Notes: generated by a model from the letters alone, not told the origin. Shown: positions 35,031 through 44,392, counted from the first letter of the stretch. The stretch is DNA of 58,469 nucleotides from an uncultured Oscillospiraceae bacterium (GCA_900552945.1 USBI01000005.1:1-58469), one strand, 5' to 3'. Numbers and translations are program-made.

Positions 35031-35555
35031 TCATCGGTTGATGATTTCTACCTGCAATCCCTGCAATACGTCCAGCGCTTTCTCGTGCAGTGCGGGGTCA
35101 AAGCTCGCAGTGCAGGCTGCATCAACAACAATGTGCGCGTTTGGCAGCGCCGCTTTTGCCATCACCGCATTGGACAGAACACAAATATTTGAAACCAGCC
35201 CAACCAGTTCCACATCTGTGTAGTCTTTTTCCGATAACCATTCCGCCAACTTCAGAGAAGGAAACGTCGGTTTTTCAAAACTGAGTGAATTTTCAAGAAG
35301 TGCTTTTGTTTCACCGAACAGTTCCCAGCCTTTACTGCCATGAATGCAATGCTCGGCGGGCAGGTTCTTTCCTTCTTCGGTGGAGAGATAATCGGTTTCA
35401 TGGGTGTCCAGCGTAAAGACGACGTCATCTCCCGCCATACGATACTGCTGTATTTTTTCGGCGATTTTCTGGTCAAGCAACTCTGCTCCGTCAAAGCCGA
35501 GACTGCCGTTTACAAAATCCACCTGATAGTCCACAACGATCAGCAGACGTTTCAT
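35031..35555 (-). CDS. pncA: Nicotinamidase (isochorismatase-fold cysteine hydrolase)
   Basis: Hydrolyses nicotinamide to nicotinate and ammonia. The 174-residue protein has the catalytic triad Asp9 (VVDYQVDF), Lys95 (SFEKPTF) and Cys125 (VSNICVLSNA), plus the metal-side TLDTHETDY. It lacks some of the extra segments of classical PncA but sits exactly between nadE and pncB, so the nicotinamidase role is well supported by context. The gap to nadE is three bases. Confidence 0.9.
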   Translation of the reverse strand: MKRLLIVVDYQVDFVNGSLGFDGAELLDQKIAEKIQQYRMAGDDVVFTLDTHETDYLSTEEGKNLPAEHCIHGSKGWELFGETKALLENSLSFEKPTFPSLKLAEWLSEKDYTDVELVGLVSNICVLSNAVMAKAALPNAHIVVDAACTASFDPALHEKALDVLQGLQVEIINR

Positions 35556-35558
35556 TTT

Positions 35559-37499
35559 TTATTCCTCTTTTCCGTCATCAAGAACGATCGTGTCCAGCTC
35601 CGCCTGCCACAATGCTGCAGAGGCATCGCTCGGCATTCGCCAGTCACCGCGGGGTGAAAGAGCGGCGGAACCGACTTTTGGCCCGTCCGGCAGACAGGAA
35701 CGCTTAAACTGCTGGTTGAAAAACCGGCGGTAGAAGGTCTTGAGCCAGTGCAGAATGGTTGCATCATCATAGGTACCCTGAAACGCATACTGCGCAAGAC
35801 GGAAAATTTTCGCTGGAGGGAAAGAAAAGCGCATCATATAATACAGGTAAAAGTCGTGCAGTTCATATGGTCCGACCAGATCTTCTGTTTTCTGTGCGAT
35901 TTCTCCGTCCTCAGCCGGAAGCAGCTCCGGACTGACCGGCGTGTCCAGAATGTCGAGCAGGACTTTTTTCAGAACATCGTTTTCTGACTGCTCTGCCGTA
36001 TATCGCACCAGATGGCGTACAAGCGTTTTTGGGATGGACGCATTCACCCCGTACATAGACATATGGTCGCCGTTGTAGGTCGCCCAGCCGAGCGCCAGCT
36101 CGGAAAGGTCGCCCGTTCCGACAACCAGTCCGTTTGATTGATTGGCGATGTCCATCAGCACCTGGGTGCGTTCTCTTGCCTGACTGTTTTCAAAAACCAC
36201 ATTATGAAGATTCCAGTCATGGCCAATATCCTCAAAATGCATCCGTACAGACGGACCGATGTCAACACAGCGCAGTGTTACGCCAAGCTGTTCGCACATC
36301 AGTTCCGCGTTGTTTTTGGTGCGCTTGGTCGTGCCGAAGCAGGGCATGGTCACAGCGACAATATCGGTGCGAGGGCGGTTTAAGGCGTCCATAGCCCGCA
36401 CTGAAACCAGCAGTGCAAGACAGGAGTCAAGTCCCCCGGAAATGCCGATAACTGCGGTCTTGCTGTAGGAATGCTCCAACCGTTTTTTCAAACCCTGTGC
36501 CTGAATATTCAAAATTGCCTCACAGCGCGCGTTGCGGTCTTTCTGGTCATCCGGAATGAACGGCCGCGGTGAAACGGTGCGTGTTAAGCGGGTCGTTTCA
36601 AGCGGCATGGAGAAATAAACGGTCTCATAATCAGCGTGTATGGATTCACTTTCGCGGAAGGTGTTCATCCGCCGGCGTTCAGCGGCAAGGCGCTTGACGT
36701 CGATCTCACTCACAGCGAATCCGTCCCCGAACGGAAGAGATTCTGAAAGGATCGCGCCGTTTTCGCAGATGAGATCGTGCCCGGAAAACACAAGGTCGGT
36801 CGTGGATTCGCCTTCTCCCGCGTCTGCGTACAGGTAAGCACAGACCAGCCGTGCCGACTGACCGGAGGTGAGTGCTCTGCGGTAATCGGCTTTGCCCACG
36901 GTTTCGTCGCTTGCGGAAAGGTTGGCGATCACCAGCGCTCCGGCTTGCGCGTGCCGGATGGACGGAGGGCAGGGAACCCAGAGATCCTCGCAAATCTCAG
37001 CGGAAAAACAAAACTCGGGAAGTTCACTGCAGCAGAACAGCAGGTTTGTCCCAAACGGTACTGCGCAGTTTTCCCACATGAACCGGTCATTTGTTTCCGG
37101 CGCTGGCGCAAAGTGCCGTTTTTCATAAAACTCGCTGTAGTTGGGAAGATTGGTCTTCGGAATAATTCCCAGCAGTTTCCCTTCATAAATCACAGCGGCG
37201 CAGTTGTATAACTTACCTTTGTGTACAAGAGGAACGCCGACAATAACTGCCATGGAAAGCCCTTTTGTGGCGGCAATAATCTCACTCAATACTTTTTTGG
37301 CGCCTGTGAGCAGTGTATCCTGCAAAAAAAGATCACCGCAGGTATATCCGGTCAGACAGAGCTCCGGCAGAACGAGCAGCTTTACTTCCTGCTTTTCCGC
37401 TTGCTTGATCATTTCCAGAATCGAATGTTTATTGTATTCGCAGTCTGCTACCTTTATTTTTGGGGTTGCTACCGCTGCTTTTATAAATCCTTGTTGCAT
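35559..37499 (-). CDS. nadE: Glutamine-dependent NAD+ synthetase
   Basis: Amidates nicotinate adenine dinucleotide to NAD using glutamine. The 646-residue protein has an N-terminal nitrilase-type glutaminase with triad Glu46 (LPELCLTGY), Lys115 (IPKTNLPNY) and Cys170 (SAEICEDLW). The C-terminal synthetase domain starts near 320, with the PPi-loop SGGLDS at 354-359 and GTGDLSELALGW. First gene of the salvage operon. Together with pncA and pncB it covers nicotinamide to NAD except for the adenylyltransferase step (nadD), which is not in the window. Confidence 0.97.
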   Translation of the reverse strand: MQQGFIKAAVATPKIKVADCEYNKHSILEMIKQAEKQEVKLLVLPELCLTGYTCGDLFLQDTLLTGAKKVLSEIIAATKGLSMAVIVGVPLVHKGKLYNCAAVIYEGKLLGIIPKTNLPNYSEFYEKRHFAPAPETNDRFMWENCAVPFGTNLLFCCSELPEFCFSAEICEDLWVPCPPSIRHAQAGALVIANLSASDETVGKADYRRALTSGQSARLVCAYLYADAGEGESTTDLVFSGHDLICENGAILSESLPFGDGFAVSEIDVKRLAAERRRMNTFRESESIHADYETVYFSMPLETTRLTRTVSPRPFIPDDQKDRNARCEAILNIQAQGLKKRLEHSYSKTAVIGISGGLDSCLALLVSVRAMDALNRPRTDIVAVTMPCFGTTKRTKNNAELMCEQLGVTLRCVDIGPSVRMHFEDIGHDWNLHNVVFENSQARERTQVLMDIANQSNGLVVGTGDLSELALGWATYNGDHMSMYGVNASIPKTLVRHLVRYTAEQSENDVLKKVLLDILDTPVSPELLPAEDGEIAQKTEDLVGPYELHDFYLYYMMRFSFPPAKIFRLAQYAFQGTYDDATILHWLKTFYRRFFNQQFKRSCLPDGPKVGSAALSPRGDWRMPSDASAALWQAELDTIVLDDGKEE

Positions 37500-37562
37500 A
37501 ATACTCTCCTAACCGCGTTTTACCGCACCAGCATTGTAAAAAACCGGAAATATATCCTATTT

Positions 37563-37592
37563 ATTATAAACCCTGCAGCGGGTAAAATGCAA
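37563..37592 (-). promoter_or_regulatory. Promoter of the nadE operon
   Basis: On the minus strand TTGCAT (complement of 37587-37592), an 18-base spacer and TATAAT (complement of 37563-37568). The leader is about 55 bases. No known NAD regulator site is recognised. The remaining divergent stretch up to 37823 is AT-rich. Confidence 0.6.
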
Positions 37593-37823
37593 CGAGTATC
37601 GCGGAAAACATTGTTCGGAAACAGCCGAAATCAGGATCCAATCGGAATGATTTGTGAAGAGAGTAGAAAAACAAAAATATCACCAAATCATCTGATGATA
37701 ATTTATCAGAATATACTATAGTTTTCAACAAAGTTTAACAAAGTTTTATGATATTATGATAGTGGAAAAGTGTCTTGGCGGCAACTGCGAACCTGCATAG
37801 ATTAAATGGAGGAGAGCTGTTTT

Positions 37824-38126
37824 GTGGGATGGACTGAAGCTGCTATCAATTTTGCGTTTTCGGATGCAAACGGCGGAGAGGTCGTTGACTGGGGAAATCG
37901 GGATTCGGTTTTATATATGGTACGAAAAGACGGAAACAACCTTGTACGGGCTGCCAGAAGGCTGAGAAATAACAAAGAAGTTGTGCTGGTGGCTGTAGCG
38001 CAGAACGGATATGCGTTAAAGTACGCATCCCGCCGCCTGCGAAGGAATGTGGAAATCGTTCGTGTGGCTGTTGAACAATATCCTGATGCAATTCGATATG
38101 CTTCCCAAAATTACAGCAAACGATAA
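37824..38126 (+). CDS. Small DUF4116-like repeat protein
   Basis: A 100-residue protein with two or three copies of a helical repeat: NLVRAARRLRNNKEVVLVAV, then YALKYASRRLRRNVEIVRVAV and AIRYASQNY. This matches the DUF4116 repeat (leucine/alanine-rich, with N-X-E-V-V-X-X-AV). The family function is unknown; it is common in phages, amoebal parasites and gut Firmicutes. The start is set at GTG 37824 because GGAGGAG lies nine bases upstream; ATG 37806 has no site. It stands alone between two oppositely oriented genes. Confidence 0.72.
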   Translation: MGWTEAAINFAFSDANGGEVVDWGNRDSVLYMVRKDGNNLVRAARRLRNNKEVVLVAVAQNGYALKYASRRLRRNVEIVRVAVEQYPDAIRYASQNYSKR

Positions 38127-38245
38127 GCTACGTCGATGGTAAACCCGTTTGGAAAAGAAAAAGAAAAAGTAAATGAGATTAAAAGTAGATAAACGGTTCG
38201 GTATATTTACGATGTGCCGCCACGGCAAATCATTGTTAAAGTGAT

Positions 38246-38278
38246 AAAAAAACAGCTTCTGAAAAGAAGCTGTTTTTT
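38246..38278. terminator. Bidirectional terminator
   Basis: AAAAAAACAGCTTCT / AGAAGCTGTTTTTT with loop GAAA. It separates the DUF4116-like gene from the convergent SDR gene; 38127-38245 contains nothing else evident. Confidence 0.92.
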
Positions 38279-38333
38279 AATTGTTATGAAAAGATGGGAT
38301 TGTTAGTATAGTGGCCTTGGCCATTGAATGAGT

Positions 38334-39356
38334 TTATTTGGCGTTGCGCACTTTTTCAGCTGCTTCTTTCAGCGTTTCCACTACACGGTCGCACCATGCG
38401 TCAAATTCCGGATCTTCTACCTGGCATTCCGGGTGACTTAAAATGTAGGCAACACTCTGTTTTACACCTTGGTCAAACCGTACTGTCGCACAGTATTCCG
38501 GTACCAGCCGTTTGATCTTGGAATTATCAAATACCACAGAAGCCGCTTTGTCGCCCATGAGATTTCCGCGGAAGTCCTCATCACTGCAGGAATCCATGAA
38601 TTCAGAAGAAACGTGAACCGCGTTGAGTTTTACACCCAGCGCCGCGGCGGTTGTTTCGTAAATCTGGTTCCAGGTCAGGGTTTCGTCCGAAGTGATTTGC
38701 ACCGCTTCACCAATGGCATGGATGTTACCGATCAGCCCGGTAAACGCCACAGCAAAATCAGAATTGTGGGTCACGGTCCAAAGAGAGGTGCCGTCGCCGT
38801 GGATGATGACCGGTTTGCCTTCCATCATTCGTTTCAGCACACTGTAAGGGCCTTTACTGCCGTGCGCTCCGAGCGGAACAGTGCGTTCGTCATAGGTATG
38901 GCTCGGCCGGACAATTGTGACCGGGAAGCCGTCCTCGCGATAATGATGCATGAGCAATTCTTCGCATTTGATTTTATTTTGAGAGTAGCCCCAAAGCGGG
39001 TTGGAAAGCGGGGTGCCTTCCGTAATGCGGTAGTCGGAAAGCGGGGTTTGGTAAGCGGAAGCGGAGCTGATGAAAATGTACTGTTTGGTTTTACCTGCAA
39101 AAACCCGGTAATCGCGTTCCGCCTGTTCCGGGGTAAAGGCGATGAAATCAGCCACGCAGTCAAACTCCATGCCGTCTACCGCTTTGTTTAATGCGGATTC
39201 ATCGTTTACATCACAGGAAATGCAATGAACATTTTCGGGTAAATCGTGGTTGCGGTTGCCGCGGTTGAGCAGGTAGAGCTCTTCGCCCATGTTGCCAAGC
39301 CGTTTGGTAATAGCCATACTGATGGTTCCAGTACCGCCAATGAACAAAATTTTCAT
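38334..39356 (-). CDS. NAD(P)-dependent epimerase/dehydratase (extended SDR)
   Basis: A 340-residue extended short-chain dehydrogenase/reductase. The Rossmann signature is FIGGTGTISMAITKRL at residues 5-20, a variant of GxxGxxG (GGTGTIS). SSASAY holds the catalytic Ser, and the usual YxxxK appears as YSQNKIKCE near 144. VRPSHTYDERTVP and the HGDGTSLWTVTH segment are typical of nucleotide-sugar epimerases and NmrA/atypical SDRs. The substrate is not clear. It is divergent from the polyol dehydrogenase-xylulokinase pair, which hints at sugar metabolism. Confidence 0.86.
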   Translation of the reverse strand: MKILFIGGTGTISMAITKRLGNMGEELYLLNRGNRNHDLPENVHCISCDVNDESALNKAVDGMEFDCVADFIAFTPEQAERDYRVFAGKTKQYIFISSASAYQTPLSDYRITEGTPLSNPLWGYSQNKIKCEELLMHHYREDGFPVTIVRPSHTYDERTVPLGAHGSKGPYSVLKRMMEGKPVIIHGDGTSLWTVTHNSDFAVAFTGLIGNIHAIGEAVQITSDETLTWNQIYETTAAALGVKLNAVHVSSEFMDSCSDEDFRGNLMGDKAASVVFDNSKIKRLVPEYCATVRFDQGVKQSVAYILSHPECQVEDPEFDAWCDRVVETLKEAAEKVRNAK

Positions 39357-39589
39357 GGTTATATCCTCCCGAAATTTAATCTTGATTGCATTATACCCCC
39401 TGTGTTCTGTTAAAGTAAAGAGTGGTTATTTTCCGGAAAAATGCAATTTATTCGGTGCAAAATTAGTTTGTTGTCTGCATTTTACAGATGTTTTCTAACG
39501 AGTGTCTGTCAGCGGGGCTAAAAATGCGGAAATGTTTTTGTGTAGAATGTCAAATCTGTAATATCGCACAATTGTTCAAGGCTTTTTTC

Positions 39590-39618
39590 TTGACTTTTTG
39601 TAGCTTCGGCTGTATCCT
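39590..39618 (+). promoter_or_regulatory. Promoter of the polyol dehydrogenase-xylulokinase operon
   Basis: TTGACT at 39590-39595, a 17-base spacer and TATCCT at 39613-39618. The leader is about 100 bases and includes AAGTGC (39652-39657) / GCACTT (39667-39672), a possible operator or hairpin. No other gene is seen in 39357-39725. Confidence 0.55.
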
Positions 39619-39725
39619 TAAATTGTTAAAGCATGTCAACGTATTTTGCACAAGTGCGTGGAAAATGCACTTCTGCGTTGATTGATTTTAGAATGCAAAT
39701 TTTAACAGGTCGGGAGGTTTTTATC

Positions 39726-40766
39726 ATGAAAAATGAAGCCTTTTTTATGACAGGGCTGGAGCAGATGGAGAAACGCGATGTTCCCATGCCGGCTCCGAAA
39801 GAGAAACAGGTCGTTGTGAAACTGGAGTATGTTGGTATCTGTGGTTCGGATGTTCATTATTATGAGAACGGCCGCATTGGCGACTTTATTGTAGACGGTG
39901 ACTTCATTCTCGGTCACGAATGCGCGGGCACAGTTGTTGAACTGGGTGAAGGCGTAAAAGATTTGAAGGTAGGCGACCGCGTTGCTCTGGAACCGGGTAT
40001 CACCTGCGGTCAGTGTGAGTTCTGCAAGAGCGGACGCTACAATCTTTGCCCGGATGTTGAGTTCCTTGCAACTCCTCCGTATCATGGCTGTTTGGAAAAC
40101 TATATTGCATTTCCGGAAAACATGTGCTTTAAACTGCCGGATAACATCACCACAAAAGAAGGCGCATTGGTTGAACCGCTTTCTGTTGGTATGCATGCTG
40201 CAAAACAGGGTAAAGTTACCTTGGGCAGCTCGGTAGTCATTCTGGGTGCTGGATGTATCGGCCTTTGTACGCTTCTTGCCTGCAAAGCATTTGGCGCGAC
40301 CGATATTACCGTGGTTGACGTGATTCCGAAACGTCTTGATTATGCGATGAAACTGGGTGCAACTCGCGTCATCAACGGAAAAGACGTTAACACAGTGGAT
40401 GAGATTGAAAAAATCACTGCCGGTGTTGGCGCAGAAATCGTAATTGAGACCGCCGGTTCTCCGGTAACCATCGGTCAGGCTCCGTATATTGTGAAACGCG
40501 GTGGCACAATCGTTCTGGTTGGCATGGCTCCGAAGGATATTATTGAGTTCAACTTTGCCAAAATCATGGCAAAAGAAGCAGAGATTCAGTCTGTATTCCG
40601 TTACCGCAACATTTACCCGATGGCGATTAAGGCAATCTCCAAAGGTATTATTGATGTTTCCGGTATCGTAACTCATGAATTTTCGTTTGAGGATACGAAA
40701 AAAGCCTTCGATTTTGTTATCAACAACAAGAACGATGTGGTAAAAGCGGTTATTAAAATTGACTGA
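39726..40766 (+). CDS. Zinc-dependent polyol dehydrogenase (xylitol/sorbitol type)
   Basis: A medium-chain dehydrogenase of 346 residues that oxidises a polyol to a ketose with NAD. Catalytic zinc residues are in GICGSDVHYYENG (Cys and following His) and GHECAG (His, Glu). The structural-zinc loop is CGQCEFCKSGRYNLC. The nucleotide-binding loop is GAGCIGL. The sequence matches the L-iditol/xylitol dehydrogenase group. The next gene is a xylulokinase, so xylitol to xylulose to xylulose 5-phosphate is the likely route. The start ATG 39726 has GGGAGG nine bases upstream. Codon use indicates high expression. Confidence 0.93.
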   Translation: MKNEAFFMTGLEQMEKRDVPMPAPKEKQVVVKLEYVGICGSDVHYYENGRIGDFIVDGDFILGHECAGTVVELGEGVKDLKVGDRVALEPGITCGQCEFCKSGRYNLCPDVEFLATPPYHGCLENYIAFPENMCFKLPDNITTKEGALVEPLSVGMHAAKQGKVTLGSSVVILGAGCIGLCTLLACKAFGATDITVVDVIPKRLDYAMKLGATRVINGKDVNTVDEIEKITAGVGAEIVIETAGSPVTIGQAPYIVKRGGTIVLVGMAPKDIIEFNFAKIMAKEAEIQSVFRYRNIYPMAIKAISKGIIDVSGIVTHEFSFEDTKKAFDFVINNKNDVVKAVIKID

Positions 40767-40811
40767 TTTGGTTGAAAGACCAAGAAGAATAAATGTGTTG
40801 AGGTGTATGAT

Positions 40812-42344
40812 ATGCGCTATTTGTTAGGTGTTGACCTGGGTACTTCCGGTACCAAAACTGTTTTGTTTGATGAAACAGGTAAAGCGATCTGTTCTAAAAC
40901 AGTCGAATATCCTATGTATCAGCCGCAGAACGGTTGGGCGGAGCAGGATCCGGCAGATTGGTGGAATGCCACCGTTACCGGTATTCAGCATTGCCTTTCT
41001 GCAAGCGGAGTGAATGCGGAAGATGTAAAAGGCGTTGGCTTGTCCGGTCAGATGCATGGTCTTGTTATGCTGGATAAAGACGGAAACGTTCTGCGTAAAT
41101 CCATCATCTGGTGCGATCAGCGTACAACCAAAGAGGTTGAGCAGATGAACAGCGTAATCGGTGCTCAGAGAATGATTGAGATTACCGCGAACCCTGCTCT
41201 TGCGAACTTCACTGCAGCAAAGATCCTCTGGGTGCAGAACAACGAGCCGGATCTGTATGCGAAATGTGCGCACATCCTTCTTCCGAAAGACTATATCCGC
41301 TATATGCTCACCGGCGAATTTGCGACCGAAGTTTCTGATGCTGCCGGCATGCAGCTGATGGATATCCCGAATCGTTGCTGGTCGGATGAAATCCTCACCA
41401 AACTTCACATTGATCGCTCTCTCCTTGGCTCTATGCATGAGTCTCCGGACGTAACCGGTGCGGTTCACAGCAAAGCAGCTGAGCTTACCGGCTTGAAAGC
41501 GGGCACCATTGTAGTCGGTGGTGCTGGCGATAACGCTGCTGCGGCAGTTGGTACCGGCGTTGTAAAATCCGGTGTTGCATTTACCACTCTTGGTACTTCC
41601 GGCGTTGTTTATGCGGTTTCCGATACGGTTTCCATTGACCCGAAAGGCCGTGTACATACCCTTTGCGCATCTGTTCCGGGCAAATGGACGGTTATGAGCT
41701 GCACACTGGCGGCTGGTCTTTCTCTGAAATGGCTGCGTGACACTGTTTGTACTGCTGAAATTGCAGAAGCAGAGAAACAGGGTATTGATCCGTATATCAT
41801 TATGGATAAAATGGCTGATAAAGTCGGCCCTGGCGCAGGCGGACTTCTTTACCTGCCGTATCTGATGGGCGAGCGTTCTCCTCATCCGGATTCGGAAGCT
41901 CGTGGTATCTTCTTTGGCCTTTCTGCAATCCATGACCGCAGCAACCTGATCCGTGCCGTTCTGGAAGGCGTTGCATATTCTCAGCTCGATTGTGTTGATG
42001 TTTTCCGTGAGATGGGCGTTAATGTTCAGGATATGATGGCTTGCGGCGGCGGCGGACGCAGCAAGGTATGGCGCCAGATGCTCGCTGATATGTACGGCTG
42101 CCCGGTCAATACCATCCATGCGGATGAAGGTCCGGCACTCGGTGTTGCGATTCTTGCCGGTGTTGGCGCTGGTATTTACAATTCTGTTGAGGAAGCTTGC
42201 GATAACATCATTCGCAAGAACATTACCCAGCAGCCGGATATGGCGAATCATGACGCTTACATGGGCTATTATGATTTGTATAAGAAATTGTACCAGGATC
42301 TGAAAGGCGATTTCAAAGCTCTTTCCGCACTGGTCAATAAATAA
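40812..42344 (+). CDS. xylB: Xylulokinase
   Basis: Phosphorylates D-xylulose to xylulose 5-phosphate for the pentose phosphate pathway. The 510-residue FGGY-family kinase has the N-terminal phosphate-binding GVDLGTSGTKT, the substrate motif GLSGQMHGLV near residue 75, the catalytic-Asp region VVGGAGDNAAAAVGTG near 235 and LGVAILAG near the C-terminus. The start is ATG 40812, eight bases after GAGG; GTG 40803 overlaps that site. It lies 45 bases after the polyol dehydrogenase gene and ends at a strong terminator. Confidence 0.96.
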   Translation: MRYLLGVDLGTSGTKTVLFDETGKAICSKTVEYPMYQPQNGWAEQDPADWWNATVTGIQHCLSASGVNAEDVKGVGLSGQMHGLVMLDKDGNVLRKSIIWCDQRTTKEVEQMNSVIGAQRMIEITANPALANFTAAKILWVQNNEPDLYAKCAHILLPKDYIRYMLTGEFATEVSDAAGMQLMDIPNRCWSDEILTKLHIDRSLLGSMHESPDVTGAVHSKAAELTGLKAGTIVVGGAGDNAAAAVGTGVVKSGVAFTTLGTSGVVYAVSDTVSIDPKGRVHTLCASVPGKWTVMSCTLAAGLSLKWLRDTVCTAEIAEAEKQGIDPYIIMDKMADKVGPGAGGLLYLPYLMGERSPHPDSEARGIFFGLSAIHDRSNLIRAVLEGVAYSQLDCVDVFREMGVNVQDMMACGGGGRSKVWRQMLADMYGCPVNTIHADEGPALGVAILAGVGAGIYNSVEEACDNIIRKNITQQPDMANHDAYMGYYDLYKKLYQDLKGDFKALSALVNK

Positions 42345-42356
42345 TCGTGTTCTGTC

Positions 42357-42386
42357 AAAAGCCTGCTGATTTTCAGCAGGCTTTTT
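42357..42386. terminator. Bidirectional terminator after xylB
   Basis: AAAAGCCTGCTG / CAGCAGGCTTTTT with a short loop; it also serves the convergent acetyltransferase gene. Confidence 0.92.
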
Positions 42387-42390
42387 CTTT

Positions 42391-42786
42391 TTATAATCTT
42401 GAAATTTCCATGGGATATTCTCCGTTACAAAAATCAAATCCCGCGCTTTGATAAAAACTCCGGCTTTCCGGGTAAGAAATCAGAGCAATGCGTAAGAAAT
42501 CTTTGTAATGAGTAAGCACTTTTGAAAGCATTTTTTTCCCGATTCCAATATGCTGGTATTCCGGCAGAACCAATGCATAAACTATGTAAGCATTGATGGC
42601 TCCATCATCAAGAACGCTGATGAGTCCAATGAGTTTATCGTTCTTGTCCCTTGCAGCAACATAATAATCCATTCGATTGAGCGCAAGGAACAGTTTTTCC
42701 GGGTGATTTCCGGATTTCCAGTTCAGTGCGAGAAATAAGTCGCGGAGTTCATCTTGTTTTATCGCGGAATACTCTTCAATCATCAT
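42391..42786 (-). CDS. GNAT family N-acetyltransferase
   Basis: A 131-residue acetyl-CoA-dependent acetyltransferase. The acetyl-CoA loop is EYQHIGIGKKMLSKVL near residue 75 (Q/RxxGxG/A type), preceded by the beta-strand YIVYALVLP and followed by YPESRSFYQSAGF. The substrate cannot be inferred. GAGGTGG lies upstream of the ATG. Confidence 0.88.
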   Translation of the reverse strand: MMIEEYSAIKQDELRDLFLALNWKSGNHPEKLFLALNRMDYYVAARDKNDKLIGLISVLDDGAINAYIVYALVLPEYQHIGIGKKMLSKVLTHYKDFLRIALISYPESRSFYQSAGFDFCNGEYPMEISRL

Positions 42787-42910
42787 GGTTATCCACCTCT
42801 CTTTCGTTCATTTTATTGTATGCGAAAACTCCGAAAATGTGAGAGCGTGATGCTGATGCTGTATAAAGTGATACAAAATTAAAGAAAATGTAGAAAGTTG
42901 AAAAAATGTG

Positions 42911-42939
42911 TTGATTATTTAGACATATTACGGTAAAAT
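42911..42939 (+). promoter_or_regulatory. Promoter of the NSS transporter gene
   Basis: TTGATT at 42911-42916, a 17-base spacer and TAAAAT at 42934-42939. Confidence 0.65.
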
Positions 42940-42976
42940 ATTATTCAATGTTTGTTTACTTGGAGGAGGATTTTTC

Positions 42977-44350
42977 ATGGCCAAACGCAACCAGTGGGCA
43001 ACTGGAATTGGGTTTATTTTAGCCGCAGCCGGTTCGGCGATCGGTCTCGGAAATCTTTGGAAATTCCCTTATTTGATGGGAAGAAACGGCGGTTTCTGGT
43101 TCTTGATCGTTTATCTTGTATTTATTCTTATTTTAGGCCTTCCGGTTATGATTACCGAAATGTCAATCGGGCGAATGACCCAGAAGAGTCCGGTAAGCGC
43201 TTATCGTTCGCTGGGTAAAAAGGCAACGTTCATTGGTGTTCTGGGCGTTGTTGTGGCGTTTATCATTTTGTCTTATTACAGTGTAATCGGTGGTTGGATT
43301 ATTAAATATATCACAACTTATTTTGAGTCATCCATTGATTTCCTGGAATCATTGGTGTCTCAGGTTCCGCAGCAGGTGATCACCATTGACTTTAACAGCT
43401 ATATCGCTTCGCCGATCGAGCCGGTTGTATGGCATATCGTGTTTATGGGACTGGCGGCCATTCTTTGTTATAAGGGCGCGAAGAGCATTGAAAAAGCATC
43501 AAAACTCATGATGCCGCTTCTTTTCATCTTCCTTTTGATTATTGTCGTCCGTTCCGTGACCCTTCCGGGAGCAATGGAAGGCTTGAAGTTTGTGTTTGTT
43601 CCGTCAAACGATGGCTTTACGTTTAATTCGGTAACAGCGGCGCTTGGTCAGGTGTTTTACTCGCTCAGCCTTGCGATGGGTATTACCGTGACTTACGGCA
43701 GCTATCTCAATAAGAAAAATAATATACCGAAAGACTGTGCGGTTGTTTCCGGTTTGGATACAGCGGCGGCAATCCTTGCCGGTATTGCGATTTTCCCGGC
43801 AGTATTTGCATTCGGCCTGCAGCCTGAACAGGGCCCGAGCCTTATTTTCGGAACGTTGCCGCAGGTGTTTGACTCTATGACAGGCGGTACGCTGTTCGGC
43901 CTTGTGTTCTTTATCCTTATGTTCTTTGCGGCTATCACTTCCGGTATGGCACTTCTGGAAAGTGTTGTATCTTTTGCCATTGATGATCTGCATTGGAGCC
44001 GCAACAAAGCAATCCTGATTGTAGGAATACTGATTACTATTTTGGGTATTCCGAGTGCGCTTTCGTTCGGGCCTCTTTCCGATATCATTATTCTGAATTA
44101 CAGCATTTTTGATTTTATGGGAATGGTTACCGATAACATTATGCTTCCCATCGGCGGTATTCTCATGTGTGTTTACATCGGCTGGTTCTGGACGCCGGGC
44201 AAACTCATTGCTGAGATTGAGTCGAGTGGTGTGAAATTTAAATTGCAGAAGGCCTGGCTGTGGTGCATTCGTACTGTTACCCCGGCGTTGATTCTGATTG
44301 TTACAATCGTTGGTTTCATCAACGTATATCAGACAGTTACAGCAGCGTAA
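42977..44350 (+). CDS. Neurotransmitter:sodium symporter family transporter
   Basis: A sodium-coupled amino acid or amine transporter of 457 residues with 11 or 12 membrane helices (LeuT fold). TM1 has GIGFILAAAGSAIGLGNLWKFPYL in the family pattern (cited in part: GLGNLWKFPY), with the unwound region that binds sodium and substrate. TM6 has GQVFYSLSLAMG. TM8 contains the sodium site region TSGMALLESVVSF. The start has GGAGGAGG upstream. The ligand is not determined by sequence; bacterial homologues take up tryptophan, tyrosine or leucine. Confidence 0.95.
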   Translation: MAKRNQWATGIGFILAAAGSAIGLGNLWKFPYLMGRNGGFWFLIVYLVFILILGLPVMITEMSIGRMTQKSPVSAYRSLGKKATFIGVLGVVVAFIILSYYSVIGGWIIKYITTYFESSIDFLESLVSQVPQQVITIDFNSYIASPIEPVVWHIVFMGLAAILCYKGAKSIEKASKLMMPLLFIFLLIIVVRSVTLPGAMEGLKFVFVPSNDGFTFNSVTAALGQVFYSLSLAMGITVTYGSYLNKKNNIPKDCAVVSGLDTAAAILAGIAIFPAVFAFGLQPEQGPSLIFGTLPQVFDSMTGGTLFGLVFFILMFFAAITSGMALLESVVSFAIDDLHWSRNKAILIVGILITILGIPSALSFGPLSDIIILNYSIFDFMGMVTDNIMLPIGGILMCVYIGWFWTPGKLIAEIESSGVKFKLQKAWLWCIRTVTPALILIVTIVGFINVYQTVTAA

Positions 44351-44358
44351 TCCAATAC

Positions 44359-44392
44359 AAAAAAGCCTGCGGGAAAACCGCAGGCTTTTTTT
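44359..44392 (+). terminator. Terminator after the NSS transporter
   Basis: AAAAAAGCCTGCGG / CCGCAGGCTTTTTTT with loop GAAAA. Nothing further is evident up to 44566. Confidence 0.93.

Noticed and set aside
37785..37796. CTGCGAACCTGC shared with the glycosyltransferase leader (3680-3691)
   Set aside because: Twelve-base matches are expected by chance in a window of this size, and the second copy lacks the three-way junction around it.
39652..39672. AAGTGC/GCACTT dyad in the polyol dehydrogenase leader as a regulator site
   Set aside because: Six-base arms are too short to claim an operator; mentioned only in the promoter entry.
40824..42437. A 537-residue minus-strand frame opposite xylB (and a similar one opposite the polyol dehydrogenase, 39702-40676)
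   Set aside because: Same cause as above: long antisense frames produced by biased codon use. xylB and the dehydrogenase are unmistakable.
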